64,000 nt of DNA from Rhodobacterales bacterium LSUCC0031 (GTDB lineage Bacteria > Pseudomonadota > Alphaproteobacteria > Rhodobacterales > Rhodobacteraceae): the NCBI GenBank assembly GCA_015689735.1, contig WVSP01000003.1, positions 62,001 through 126,000 of the forward strand. The letters run 5' to 3'. The notes beneath the pieces were generated by a model. It was not told the DNA's origin. It did not search any database and worked only from the letters and a program-made list of their open reading frames with translations. The translations under genes and the position numbers were made by a program. This document shows positions 50,165-59,102 of this stretch, in pieces. Numbering within the stretch: the stretch's first letter is position 1; each line of letters begins with the position of its first letter.

Positions 50165-51511
50165 ATGTTCAAAAAGATCCTCATCGCCAACCGAGGCGAG
50201 ATCGCGTTGCGTGTCGTCCGGGCCGCACGCGAGATGGGGGTGGCTACTGTCGCGGTCCATTCCACCGCCGACAGCGATGCAATGCATGTGCGCATGGCCG
50301 ATGAGGCGATCTGCATCGGCCCGCCGCCAAGCGCGCAATCCTACCTGTCGATGGCCGCGATCATCTCGGCTTGCGAAATCACTGGCGCCGAGGCGATCCA
50401 TCCAGGCTATGGATTCTTGTCGGAAAACGCGAGTTTCGTGCAAGCTGTCGAAGATCACGGGATCAAGTTCATCGGCCCTTCGGCTGCGCATATCCGGCTG
50501 ATGGGCGACAAGATCACAGCCAAGGACACGATGAAAAAGCTTGGTGTTCCTTGCGTGCCGGGCTCCGATGGCGGGGTGCCGACACTTGATGCCGCCTATG
50601 CCGTGGGCGAGGAAGCGGGATATCCCGTGATCGTCAAGGCGACCGCCGGAGGTGGTGGGCGCGGGATGAAGCTTGCGCGCAACAAGACCGAGCTTGAAAC
50701 CGCGTTTCGCACAGCGCGCGCCGAGGCCAAGGCCGCCTTTGGCAACGACGAGGTCTATATCGAGAAATATCTCGGACAGCCGCGCCATATCGAAGTGCAG
50801 ATCTTTGGCGACGGAAAAGGGCGCGCGGTCCATCTGGGTGAGCGCGATTGCTCGCTGCAACGCCGCCACCAGAAGGTCTTCGAAGAAGCCCCCGGCCCGG
50901 CCATCGACGCCGCCACCCGCGCACGCATCGGCGAGACTTGCGCCAAGGCAGTGGCCGATCTGGGGTATGAGGGTGCAGGCACCATCGAATTTCTGTATGA
51001 AAACGGTGAGTTTTTCTTCATCGAGATGAATACCCGGCTTCAGGTCGAGCATCCGGTGACCGAGGCGATCATGGGTGTCGATCTGGTGCGCGAACAGATC
51101 CGCGTTGCCGCAGGCCTGCCGATGTCGTTCCACCAAGAGGATCTGGCCGTGAATGGCCACGCCATCGAGGTGCGCATCAACGCCGAAAAGCTGCCCAATT
51201 TCGCGCCCTGCCCTGGCAAGATCAGCCAGTATCACGCGCCCGGCGGGCTTGGCGTGCGGATGGACAGCGCAATCTATGATGGCTATCGCATCCCACCCTA
51301 TTACGACAGCTTGATCGGCAAGCTGATCGTCCATGGCCGCGACCGCCCCGAAGCGCTGGCGCGGCTGAGCCGTGCCTTGGGCGAGTTGATCATTGACGGG
51401 ATCGACACGACCGTGCCGCTGTTTCACGCACTCCTTGAAACGCAGCAGGTGCAATCGGGCGACTACACCATTCATTGGCTTGAGGGCTGGCTTGCCGAGA
51501 ATATCGGCTGA
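50165..51511 (+). CDS. accC: Acetyl-CoA carboxylase biotin carboxylase AccC
   Basis: A 448-residue biotin carboxylase with the ATP-grasp pattern: [50 protein letters not shown] and [16 protein letters not shown]. It carboxylates the biotin of AccB using bicarbonate and ATP. Length equals the family norm. Co-transcribed with accB and aat. Confidence 0.97.
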   Translation: MFKKILIANRGEIALRVVRAAREMGVATVAVHSTADSDAMHVRMADEAICIGPPPSAQSYLSMAAIISACEITGAEAIHPGYGFLSENASFVQAVEDHGIKFIGPSAAHIRLMGDKITAKDTMKKLGVPCVPGSDGGVPTLDAAYAVGEEAGYPVIVKATAGGGGRGMKLARNKTELETAFRTARAEAKAAFGNDEVYIEKYLGQPRHIEVQIFGDGKGRAVHLGERDCSLQRRHQKVFEEAPGPAIDAATRARIGETCAKAVADLGYEGAGTIEFLYENGEFFFIEMNTRLQVEHPVTEAIMGVDLVREQIRVAAGLPMSFHQEDLAVNGHAIEVRINAEKLPNFAPCPGKISQYHAPGGLGVRMDSAIYDGYRIPPYYDSLIGKLIVHGRDRPEALARLSRALGELIIDGIDTTVPLFHALLETQQVQSGDYTIHWLEGWLAENIG

Positions 51512-51650
51512 GCGGTTTCGTCCGGGTCTTCCGATCGATCCGGACGACATTCCGCGCCTGCCAGAGGGTGGCGAAATCCATGCCTTGGGCGGTGGACTTC
51601 CGCTTGCGCGAATTTTTCAGTTTCCACAGGACTTTCCCGGCTATCATCCT

Positions 51651-52310
51651 ATGTCGAAGGGCATGGCGCATCATATGCTCAGCCCGGTCCGCCCGGCGCT
51701 GTCACCCGAACTGATGATCAGGGCTTACGCGGCGGGGATTTTTCCCATGTCCGATGGCGCAGATCATGCCGGCATTTTCTGGGTCGATCCGCAGCGGCGC
51801 GGGATTTTTCCACTCGATGCGTTCCATGTGTCGCGCTCGCTCAAGCGCCGCATCGCGCAGGGTGGTTTCACGATCACGGTCAACCGCGATTTTCCAGGTG
51901 TCATCACAGCTTGCGCCGATCGATCGGAGACATGGATCAACGCAGATATCAAGGCGACGTACCTGTCGCTTCATGCCCAAGGTTTTGCCCATTCGGTAGA
52001 AGTATGGATGGATGGCGCGCTGGCAGGGGGTGTTTTCGGTGTCGTGCTTGGGGCGGCTTATTTCGGAGAGTCAATGTTTTCGCGGCGCACCGACGGCTCC
52101 AAAATCGCCCTGGCCCATCTGGTCGCGCGGTTGCGGATGGGAGGGTTCCAGCTTTTTGATACGCAATTCACCACCGAGCATCTCGAAAGCCTTGGCGCGG
52201 TGGAAATTCCACGTGCGGAATACCGCCGCAGGCTGCAACTCGCCGTGACCAGCCACGCCGATTTCTTTGCCCTTGACCGCGCCGAAGATAGCGGCATGGG
52301 CGCGCTGTAG
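51651..52310 (+). CDS. aat: Leucyl/phenylalanyl-tRNA-protein transferase Aat
   Basis: The protein matches Aat: LMIRAYAAGIFPMSDGADHAGIFWVDPQRRGIFPL, then FGESMFSRRTDGSKIALAHLVARL and LFDTQFTTEHLESLGAVEIPR. It adds Leu or Phe to N-terminal Arg/Lys for the N-end rule pathway. The start is uncertain: ATG 51651, 51663 and 51675 are in frame and no ribosome site is decisive; the conserved part begins just after. It lies 139 bp after accC, as in related genomes. Confidence 0.92.
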   Translation: MSKGMAHHMLSPVRPALSPELMIRAYAAGIFPMSDGADHAGIFWVDPQRRGIFPLDAFHVSRSLKRRIAQGGFTITVNRDFPGVITACADRSETWINADIKATYLSLHAQGFAHSVEVWMDGALAGGVFGVVLGAAYFGESMFSRRTDGSKIALAHLVARLRMGGFQLFDTQFTTEHLESLGAVEIPRAEYRRRLQLAVTSHADFFALDRAEDSGMGAL

Positions 52311-52357
52311 CGTTGCGCGAGAGGGATCAGGCTGGTCGGTTGATGCGCCCGCGCGGC

Positions 52358-52930
52358 TTAATCAGGAATGCAGCGCAGCACCCAGACATCGTAGCGGGGA
52401 TGCTCTAGCGCGCTGAGCGCCGGGGCCGAGGCGATCATCCAGCCTGCAAAAAGGCCATTTCCCTGCTGGTCGAGGATCTCGATATAGGCAAAGGCATCGG
52501 AGGCAGGATCATCGACGGGAAAGCGACATTCGCGCAGTTGGATCACGATCCGCCCATAAACCACCGTCTCGCCCACCCCCATCTCGATATCGGTGGGCTG
52601 GCCCAGCATGCGGTCGAGCGCGCGTAAGGTGACGCGCTGCGCCGGCGCAACCGGGGGCTGGCTGATCGATGTGACCGCGCCCCCTGTGCCGGGAAACACC
52701 TCGAGCGAGACACCTGATTGGCCCTCGGTGATCTGCAAACCGATCTCGGGGCCACCTGTGCCAAGCCCCCTCTCGCCCCCCAAGGATGGTAGCGAAGGGT
52801 CGGTCATACCCTCGGACAAGGGCGCAAAACCTTCAAGCGGGCCATCGCCGAAATTGTCGAATTGCTGCGCAGCCCCTTGCGACAGTCCCAGCGCGATGAT
52901 CAGCGGCGCAAGCGAGACAGGTCGGCGCAT
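52358..52930 (-). CDS. DUF2155 domain envelope protein
   Basis: A 190-residue secreted protein: signal peptide about 1-21 (MRRPVSLAPLIIALGLSQGAA), a Gly/Pro/Glu-rich linker, and a C-terminal DUF2155 domain (RVTLRALDRMLGQPTDIEMGVGETVVYGRIVIQLRECRFP to FAGWMIASAPALSALEHPRYDVWVLRC). Two Cys may form a disulfide. ATG 52930 overlaps the mlaD stop (TGATG). Function unknown; the neighbourhood suggests an envelope role. Confidence 0.85.
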   Translation of the reverse strand: MRRPVSLAPLIIALGLSQGAAQQFDNFGDGPLEGFAPLSEGMTDPSLPSLGGERGLGTGGPEIGLQITEGQSGVSLEVFPGTGGAVTSISQPPVAPAQRVTLRALDRMLGQPTDIEMGVGETVVYGRIVIQLRECRFPVDDPASDAFAYIEILDQQGNGLFAGWMIASAPALSALEHPRYDVWVLRCIPD

Positions 52931-53388
52931 CACTGCGTCCCGTCCCCCGACACGAAACGCATAAGCAAGGTAATCAGGCTGACCGCACCTTGGGTATCGG
53001 TGATCATATCGCCCGGGCCGTAGTTGAAGGGCGAACCACCGGGAATGATCTCGACGAAATTGCCGCCCAAAAGCCCCTCGGAGGCGATGGCAATGGCGCT
53101 ATCATCGGGCAGAACGATATCGTCGCGCAGGCGAAAGGTGGTTTCGGCGCGAAAGCTGACCGGGTCAAGCGACATATCGGTCACGGTGCCAACACGCACA
53201 CCGGCCAGACGCACTTCGGAGCCGATGGCGATCCCTTCGGCCGAGCGGAACGAGGCCACCAATTCATAGGTCTCACCGCCTGCCCCCGCACCTGTCGTGC
53301 CAGAGGCATAGAAGAAAAAGCCCGTCGCCACCGCCAGCACGGCCGCACCGACAAGAACTTCGGTCATGGTGTTATCTTGCGTCGCCAT
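52930..53388 (-). CDS. mlaD: MCE-domain protein MlaD
   Basis: A 152-residue protein with one N-terminal membrane anchor (VLVGAAVLAVATGFFFYASG) and a single MCE domain (YELVASFRSAEGIAIGSEVRLAGVRVGTVTDMSLDP to LLGGNFVEIIPGG). MlaD hexamers move phospholipids between membranes with MlaFEB. No mlaE/F/B genes are nearby. ATG 53388 is used; ATG 53367 is also possible. Confidence 0.9.
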   Translation of the reverse strand: MATQDNTMTEVLVGAAVLAVATGFFFYASGTTGAGAGGETYELVASFRSAEGIAIGSEVRLAGVRVGTVTDMSLDPVSFRAETTFRLRDDIVLPDDSAIAIASEGLLGGNFVEIIPGGSPFNYGPGDMITDTQGAVSLITLLMRFVSGDGTQ

Positions 53389-53474
53389 GGCATTCCCCCA
53401 TCATGGAGCGCTTATGGCGCGAAGCGGGCGGCGATCCAAGAGGGGTTCGCGCTACACCGGCGCATCGCCGCCAC

Positions 53475-53852
53475 TCACTCGGGCTGCCACGCCTCGTAAT
53501 CGGCGCGTGCAGCAGGTGCGGCCCGCCGGATCGAACCGGCGGGAACATGGGCGGCGGACGTGCCGGTCAGGTTCGGCAGATGCGGCTTTTCCCACGCCTT
53601 GTGCGCGACGGGTGCCGCGCTGGGCGGTGTGTCCCAAGTATGGTGCAGCCACCCATGCCATTCCGCATCGACGCGGCTTGCCTCGACTTCGCCGTTGAAA
53701 ATCACCCAGCGTTTCTTGTCATCCTTGGAGCGGTAGAAAACATTGCCCTGCGCATCGCTGCCGACTTTCACACCATGGCGCGCGGTGAAAAGCTGGGTGC
53801 CGATGGTCTGACCGTTCCACCAGGTGACGAGGCGCTTGAGAAAGGTGATCAT
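53475..53852 (-). CDS. NADH:ubiquinone oxidoreductase accessory subunit, NDUFA12 family
   Basis: A 125-residue protein with the NDUFA12 (B17.2) pattern: [65 protein letters not shown]-type residues. It is a supernumerary complex I subunit kept in alphaproteobacteria and mitochondria. ATG 53852 gives [14 protein letters not shown]; the longer frame runs into a repeat element. Pro/Ala-rich C-terminus. Confidence 0.9.
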   Translation of the reverse strand: MITFLKRLVTWWNGQTIGTQLFTARHGVKVGSDAQGNVFYRSKDDKKRWVIFNGEVEASRVDAEWHGWLHHTWDTPPSAAPVAHKAWEKPHLPNLTGTSAAHVPAGSIRRAAPAARADYEAWQPE

Positions 53853-53952
53853 ATGCTGCCCTTTCGGGGTTGCAGGTCTGCTGAGCGGGGTTTTGCCCCA
53901 ACTGGCGCGGCCCGTCCAGTGCCAAGCGGTCGCGCCTTTTGTCTTGGATCGT

Positions 53953-54031
53953 CCCGCCCTTGGCGGGCCGATCCGCGAGGGGGGCTGTCTGCCCCCCTCG
54001 AACCCCCCGAGGATATTTTTGAAACGAAGAA
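53953..54031 (+). repeat. Dispersed hairpin element, single-copy form
   Basis: A CCCGCC-CTT-GGCGGG hairpin (53953-53967), one palindrome GGGGGGCTGTCTGCCCCCC (53979-53997) and the tail GATATTTTTGAAACGAAGAA (ending 54031). Same architecture as near 1800-1913 and 46348-46600, here between NDUFA12 and metY. Confidence 0.75.
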
Positions 54032-54123
54032 CCGGCAGAGCGGTTATTGGCGCACCGCGATTGCCGCGCCTTGGGCTTTGTCCTATGGCTAGGCGGAACA
54101 CCGCTTGTTGAAGGAAGACACCG

Positions 54124-55416
54124 ATGACTGACGGACCAAGCTATGGTTTCGACACGCTGCAAATCCATGCGGGCGCACGCCCTGACCCTGCGACGGGCGC
54201 GCGGCAGGTACCGATCTACCAGACCACCGCCTATGTGTTTCGCGATGCCGAGCATGCGGCGGCCCTGTTCAATTTGCAGGAGGTGGGATATATCTACTCG
54301 CGTCTCACGAACCCGACCGTTGCCGCCTTGCAAGAGCGGATCGCGACCCTTGAGGGGGGCGTGGGGGCAGTGTGCTGTTCTTCGGGGCATGCTGCACAGA
54401 TCATGGCACTTTTCCCCTTGATGGCACCGGGCTGCAATGTGGTCGCCTCGACCCGGCTCTATGGCGGGACGGTGACGCAGTTCAGCCAGACGATCAAGCG
54501 CTTCGGCTGGTCTGCGAAATTCGTCGATTTCGATGATCTGGATGCGCTCAAAGCGGCCGTCGACGACGACACGCGTGCCGTGTTTTGCGAGGCTATCGCC
54601 AATCCCGGCGGCTATATCACCGATCTGCGCGCAGTGGCCGATGTGGCCGATGCGGCGGGTGTGCCGCTCATCGTCGATAACACCAGCGCAACCCCCTATC
54701 TGTGCCGCCCCATTGAGCATGGCGCGACGCTCGTTGTGCATTCGACAACGAAGTACCTGACCGGCAATGGCACGGTAACGGGGGGCTGCGTGGTCGATAG
54801 CGGTCGCTTCGACTGGTCGGCTTCCGACAAGTTTCCTTCGCTTTCGGCGCCTGAGCCTGCCTATCACGGCTTGCGGTTCCACGAGACCTTTGGCCCCTTG
54901 GCCTATACATTTCACGGGATCGCCATTGGCCTGCGGGATCTGGGGATGACGATGAACCCGCAAGCGGCCCATTACACGCTGATGGGGATTGAAACGTTGT
55001 CCTTGCGGATGGACCGCCATGTCGAAAACGCCGTCAAGATCGCCAAATGGCTGGAGGCGGATCCGCGGATCGATTTTGTCACCTATGCGGGGCTTGAAAG
55101 CTCGCCCTATTTCGAACGCACCAAAACGGTGTGTCCCAAAGGGGCGGGGGCGCTGTTCACCTTTGGGGTCAAGGGCGACTACGAGGCGTGCATGAAGCTG
55201 GTCGATTCGCTGGAAATCTTCAGCCATGTCGCCAATCTGGGCGATACGCGGTCGCTGATCATCCATTCGGCCTCGACCACGCATCGCCAGTTGACGCCCG
55301 CGCAGCAAAAAGCCGCCGGTGCCGCGCCGAATGTGGTGCGCGTCTCGATCGGGATCGAGGATGCCGATGATCTGATCGCCGATCTTGATCAAGCCTTGGC
55401 GCGGGCCACGGCCTGA
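54124..55416 (+). CDS. metY: O-acetylhomoserine sulfhydrylase/aminocarboxypropyltransferase MetY
   Basis: A 430-residue Cys/Met-metabolism PLP enzyme: [31 protein letters not shown] start, [22 protein letters not shown], and the PLP lysine in [18 protein letters not shown]. It makes homocysteine from O-acetylhomoserine and sulfide. AAGGAAG precedes the ATG. Length and N-terminal block separate it from MetB/MetZ. Confidence 0.94.
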   Translation: MTDGPSYGFDTLQIHAGARPDPATGARQVPIYQTTAYVFRDAEHAAALFNLQEVGYIYSRLTNPTVAALQERIATLEGGVGAVCCSSGHAAQIMALFPLMAPGCNVVASTRLYGGTVTQFSQTIKRFGWSAKFVDFDDLDALKAAVDDDTRAVFCEAIANPGGYITDLRAVADVADAAGVPLIVDNTSATPYLCRPIEHGATLVVHSTTKYLTGNGTVTGGCVVDSGRFDWSASDKFPSLSAPEPAYHGLRFHETFGPLAYTFHGIAIGLRDLGMTMNPQAAHYTLMGIETLSLRMDRHVENAVKIAKWLEADPRIDFVTYAGLESSPYFERTKTVCPKGAGALFTFGVKGDYEACMKLVDSLEIFSHVANLGDTRSLIIHSASTTHRQLTPAQQKAAGAAPNVVRVSIGIEDADDLIADLDQALARATA

Positions 55417-55632
55417 GACGGGGCTTGCGCCTTTGGACGAGGCCTAACCGCGAAAGGGGCGCGCGCATTGCGCGCCTCGCCTTGGGATATGTGATTGCGC
55501 GTTAACTTTTTTCCGCCGATCTTCGCGCGACGGTGCGGGCAAGTGTTTTCCCCGGCGCGTTTGTGATGTAGAGCAACCTTGGGTGGTCCATGCTTGGATC
55601 AGACCATTGGGGGACGACGGCTGGGGTCGGAT

Positions 55633-58600
55633 GTGACGGTGAATTTCGCACTGTTCTTGTCGCCGGAAGGGATCGCGCTGGCCCATCGCCAAGACGCGGG
55701 CCATTGGGCATTCATCGCCGAGGTACCATTCGCCGAGGCGGATTTGGTCAAGAGGATGGCCGACCTCAAGGCAATCATCGGGCGGCGAGGCGGCACGGAT
55801 ACACCGGTGTTGTTGGTCTTGCCCGACGACCAGATCCTCTACACCTCGCTCACGGCACCAACCCATGACGTGGCCCTGGTGCAGGAACGGATCGCGGCGG
55901 GATTGGATGGGCTTACCCCCTATGCTGTGCGCGATCTGGTCTATGATTGGCATGCCGTAGAGCAAGACCGTATCAAGCTGGCCGTCGTCGCGCGCGACAC
56001 ATTGGACGAGGCAACAGCCTTTGCCGTTGAACATGGGTTTTCGGTGGCCGGTTTCGCGGCGATGCCGCCACTCGAACGGTTTCCCGGGATGCCCATCTTC
56101 GGTGACGCGGACGCGGCAATCGGCGCGGCCACGACGGATTTGCGCTTTGGCCCTGATCTTTGGGTCGCGCCCACAGTTGCACCCGAAAAGGCCACGGACC
56201 TCGCGCCGGGGATTGCTCAACAGGCAGACGCGGATCAAAGCGTCGTGGCAGCACCCGATACGGTTAACGCCTATACGCTGATTGGCGCGCGCGAGACGGG
56301 CTTGGATGCCACCGTGCCACCGCTAGATCAGCCCAGTGGGAAGGGCGGCGACACGACGCCCGCCGAGACCTTAGGCGAGACGCCCGCCGCAAATGACGCC
56401 GAGACACAAGCGGCAAAGCCCAAGAAAAAGGCTATCGCGCAAGGCAGCAGCGCCACGGCGGAGGGCCTGAGCGAAGGGGCAAGCGATTTGGCGCCCGCGC
56501 CTCAATCGGGGCAGGGCGAGAGCGCCCTGACCATCGCGCCGGAGATTGCGCCGTCGGTATCCCCCGAACCCATTGCGCAAACGCCTTCTGCGCCGGTGGC
56601 GGATGACGCCGCACCGCCGTTGCCCGAGGTCGAGAGCGAAGAGACGGACACGGCCGGTGCTGCATCGCAAAGCACGACCGATGCCGCTGGGGGCGACAGT
56701 GGTGATGCAGGTGCAGATGCCAAGGCACCACCCGAAAACAGGATGGAAACGGATCTCAAGGGGGCGCTGGCGGATTTCCTCGATCCGATGTTTACCCACG
56801 CCATTACACCGATCGCACAAGGCGATGACGTGCCGACAGCACCAGGCGATGACGTGCCGACAGCACCGATCGGGGCAACAGCGGAACCGGTAACGCCCGC
56901 TTCCTCCGAGGCGGCGCTAACCGCGGCGGCCCCCAGTGTCGCGCGCGGCAAGATCCCACGCCCCGCGGCAGATGGCCGAAAACTCACAGCGGCAAAGCCA
57001 CAAGTCGCCGCCGCACCTCCTCGTGCGCCCGCGATCGGCCCGCTGTCAGACGGGGATGTTGCACGCGCTGATGCCCCCACGAGCAAAAACACAGCCGAAG
57101 CGCCCGACGCATCTGCCGCTGCTCAGGATCGACCAATTTTTGGTTTCAGCGCCAAGCGCCGCCCGACCGCCAATTCCGCTAAAAGGGCGGCCAAGGCCGC
57201 GGCTGACGAGGCGCGCGGTGTCGCAGGCAAGATCTTGGCAGAGACACGCAGCCGCTTGGGCCTTGGCGCGGCACCTGCGTCCGACACCCCACCGCGCCAC
57301 CCTGATGTGGCCAACGTGATGCCGCGCCCCATAGCGGCGGCCGACACCCGTCCGGGGGCGGCGTTTGTCGCTCAACTCGCCCGCGTGCGCGACGCAAGTA
57401 AAGCCCGCGCCACTTCTGAGATCGCGACGCCGATCACGAATGCGGTCCCGGCAGCACCGATCGCGCCGAAAGCTGCGCTGCGCGATAGCACACCGGCGAA
57501 AGACGTGATGCCCCCCGCCACCAGCCCGGCGGGCAAGCCCGAGGCTGCGGTCAGGCAACCGCCGAGCAAAGGGGCCGCAGCGGTGGCTGCCACGCTCATG
57601 AACCGCCGGGCCAGCACAGCAAACGCACCGACCCGGACCGCCGATGACGCGTTGGCCAGTGGACTTCTCGCGCGCAAGCCGACCCAGGCCCCCGGCCCAT
57701 CGCTGCGCACGGGATTGGTGTTGACCTTGGCCTTGCTGTTTGTGTTGATCTTGATCGCGATCTGGTCAGTCGTCTTCTTGCCCGACAGCCCGATGGCCCG
57801 CCTGTTTGGCGCTGGCAACAACAGCCAGATCGCGCAATCCGAGGGCGACGCCCCTGCGCGACAGGATGCGGCGGCACAACCGGCAAGCCCGATCGCAGAG
57901 GTCACACCAGCATCCGCGACCGCAAACAATGTTGATCCCGAAGCCTTGGCCGATGGCGAAACCGAAGGTGAGATCGCCTTGGCAAGTGCCGCCCCGGCCC
58001 CGGTCGCGCCACCTCCGGCGATCCCCGTGGCCAGACTACCCGAAATCGACGCCGATTTGGAATTGCCGCCGCTGCCCCCGATTGAAGAGGCGCAATTGCC
58101 AAGCATCGCCGAGGCGGAAGCCCTCTATGCCGCGGAACGGATTTGGCCGCGCCCGCCCGAGCGACCGTTCTTCAGCCCCTTCACCCTGACCGACGATATC
58201 TATATCGCCTCGATCGATCCCGAAGTCGCATCCTTTGATGCCGTCGCCTTATCCGACCCCCGCATCAATTTGCGCGAAGTCCTGCGTCCCGTGCCTGTAC
58301 CACCTGCCTTTGGCGCAAGGATTGTCCGCGATGCACGCGGTTTGGTCAGGCCGACGCCAGAGGGAGTGCTGACACCGGAAGGCGCGTTTGTGATCTTGGG
58401 TCAACCAGTTGTCGCCGCACGCACACGCCCGCGAGAGATCGCACCCATAGCCGAGGCGCCTAGTACGTTGAATGTGCAAGACGCGATCCTGAGTACGATC
58501 CAACCGCGCCAACGCCCGCAGAACCTCGATGAAACGCGCGAGCGGCAATTGCTCGGTGGCCTCAGCCGCACAGAGCTTGCCGCGATGCGTCCGACGCTGC

Positions 58601-59088
58601 GGCCGGTTTCGGCCCAAGAAAGTGCTGCGCGCGCTTCGCTTTTTGCCCAGCCGGAAGCAACCACCCCGGCCAGCGCAGCCCCCGTGGCACCTGTCATCGG
58701 CGGAACGGAGCGCGCGGTCGCAGCCTCGCGCGTGCCGACGGCGCGCCCTGCCAATTTCGCGACAACTGTCGCCGCCGCGACACCAAGACAAACCCAAGGC
58801 GCCACGGTCACAGCCACCGCTTTTGCCCCGGCACCGACAATCCCCTCGAATGCCGATGTGGCCCGTGCGGCCACCAGCCGCAACGAGATCCGCTTGCGCG
58901 ATATCAACCTGATCGGGGTCACCGGCACATCATCGAACCGCAGCGCCCTTGTTCGGTTGTCGTCGGGCCGCTTCGTACGTGTCAGTGTCGGCGACCGGCT
59001 CGACGGGGGACGGGTCGCAGCCATCGGTGCGACCTCGCTGCAATATGTGGTCAACGGGCGCAACATCACGCTCGAAATCCCGGGCTAA
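55633..59088 (+). CDS. Giant single-pass protein with GspL/PilM-like N-terminus and PilP/GspC-like C-terminus
   Basis: About 1151 residues from the GTG at 55633 (a TTG at 55579 is an alternative). Residues about 1-160 resemble the actin-like cytoplasmic domain of GspL/PilM (VLLVLPDDQILYTSL, ERIAAGLDGLTPYAVRDLVYDW). A long Ala/Pro/Glu linker follows (about 170-690) with a repeated GDDVPTAP. One membrane segment (TGLVLTLALLFVLILIAIWSV, about 693-717), a second low-complexity stretch, and a C-terminal PilP/GspC-type module follow, including ISLIGVTG-like residues, RSALVRLSSGRFVRVSVGD and RVAAIGATSLQYVVNGRN (about 1089-1151). No other secretion or pilus gene is near. Confidence 0.75.
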   Translation: MTVNFALFLSPEGIALAHRQDAGHWAFIAEVPFAEADLVKRMADLKAIIGRRGGTDTPVLLVLPDDQILYTSLTAPTHDVALVQERIAAGLDGLTPYAVRDLVYDWHAVEQDRIKLAVVARDTLDEATAFAVEHGFSVAGFAAMPPLERFPGMPIFGDADAAIGAATTDLRFGPDLWVAPTVAPEKATDLAPGIAQQADADQSVVAAPDTVNAYTLIGARETGLDATVPPLDQPSGKGGDTTPAETLGETPAANDAETQAAKPKKKAIAQGSSATAEGLSEGASDLAPAPQSGQGESALTIAPEIAPSVSPEPIAQTPSAPVADDAAPPLPEVESEETDTAGAASQSTTDAAGGDSGDAGADAKAPPENRMETDLKGALADFLDPMFTHAITPIAQGDDVPTAPGDDVPTAPIGATAEPVTPASSEAALTAAAPSVARGKIPRPAADGRKLTAAKPQVAAAPPRAPAIGPLSDGDVARADAPTSKNTAEAPDASAAAQDRPIFGFSAKRRPTANSAKRAAKAAADEARGVAGKILAETRSRLGLGAAPASDTPPRHPDVANVMPRPIAAADTRPGAAFVAQLARVRDASKARATSEIATPITNAVPAAPIAPKAALRDSTPAKDVMPPATSPAGKPEAAVRQPPSKGAAAVAATLMNRRASTANAPTRTADDALASGLLARKPTQAPGPSLRTGLVLTLALLFVLILIAIWSVVFLPDSPMARLFGAGNNSQIAQSEGDAPARQDAAAQPASPIAEVTPASATANNVDPEALADGETEGEIALASAAPAPVAPPPAIPVARLPEIDADLELPPLPPIEEAQLPSIAEAEALYAAERIWPRPPERPFFSPFTLTDDIYIASIDPEVASFDAVALSDPRINLREVLRPVPVPPAFGARIVRDARGLVRPTPEGVLTPEGAFVILGQPVVAARTRPREIAPIAEAPSTLNVQDAILSTIQPRQRPQNLDETRERQLLGGLSRTELAAMRPTLRPVSAQESAARASLFAQPEATTPASAAPVAPVIGGTERAVAASRVPTARPANFATTVAAATPRQTQGATVTATAFAPAPTIPSNADVARAATSRNEIRLRDINLIGVTGTSSNRSALVRLSSGRFVRVSVGDRLDGGRVAAIGATSLQYVVNGRNITLEIPG
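56821..56867 (+). repeat. 24-bp tandem duplication within the giant protein gene
   Basis: Two back-to-back copies of a 24-bp unit starting GGCGATGACGTGCCGACAGC encode GDDVPTAP twice in the linker; the second copy differs only at its last base. It looks recent and changes only linker length. Confidence 0.85.
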
Positions 59089-59102
59089 GCGGCGCCGCCG
59101 CG

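Noticed and set aside
53427-53472. Hairpin GGCGGCGAT/ATCGCCGCC between NDUFA12 and mlaD
   Set aside because: The 28-bp loop and absence of a T-run make a terminator unlikely; both genes are probably co-transcribed.
53503-53530. A tRNA T-arm-like string (GCCGGTTCGATCCGGC on the minus strand)
   Set aside because: It lies inside the NDUFA12 coding frame, and no acceptor stem, D-arm or anticodon arm can be folded around it.
55579-55632. TTG start extending the giant protein by 18 residues
   Set aside because: The extra residues (MGGPCLDQT...) do not resemble a protein start, and no ribosome site precedes the TTG; GTG 55633 fits better, though not proven.
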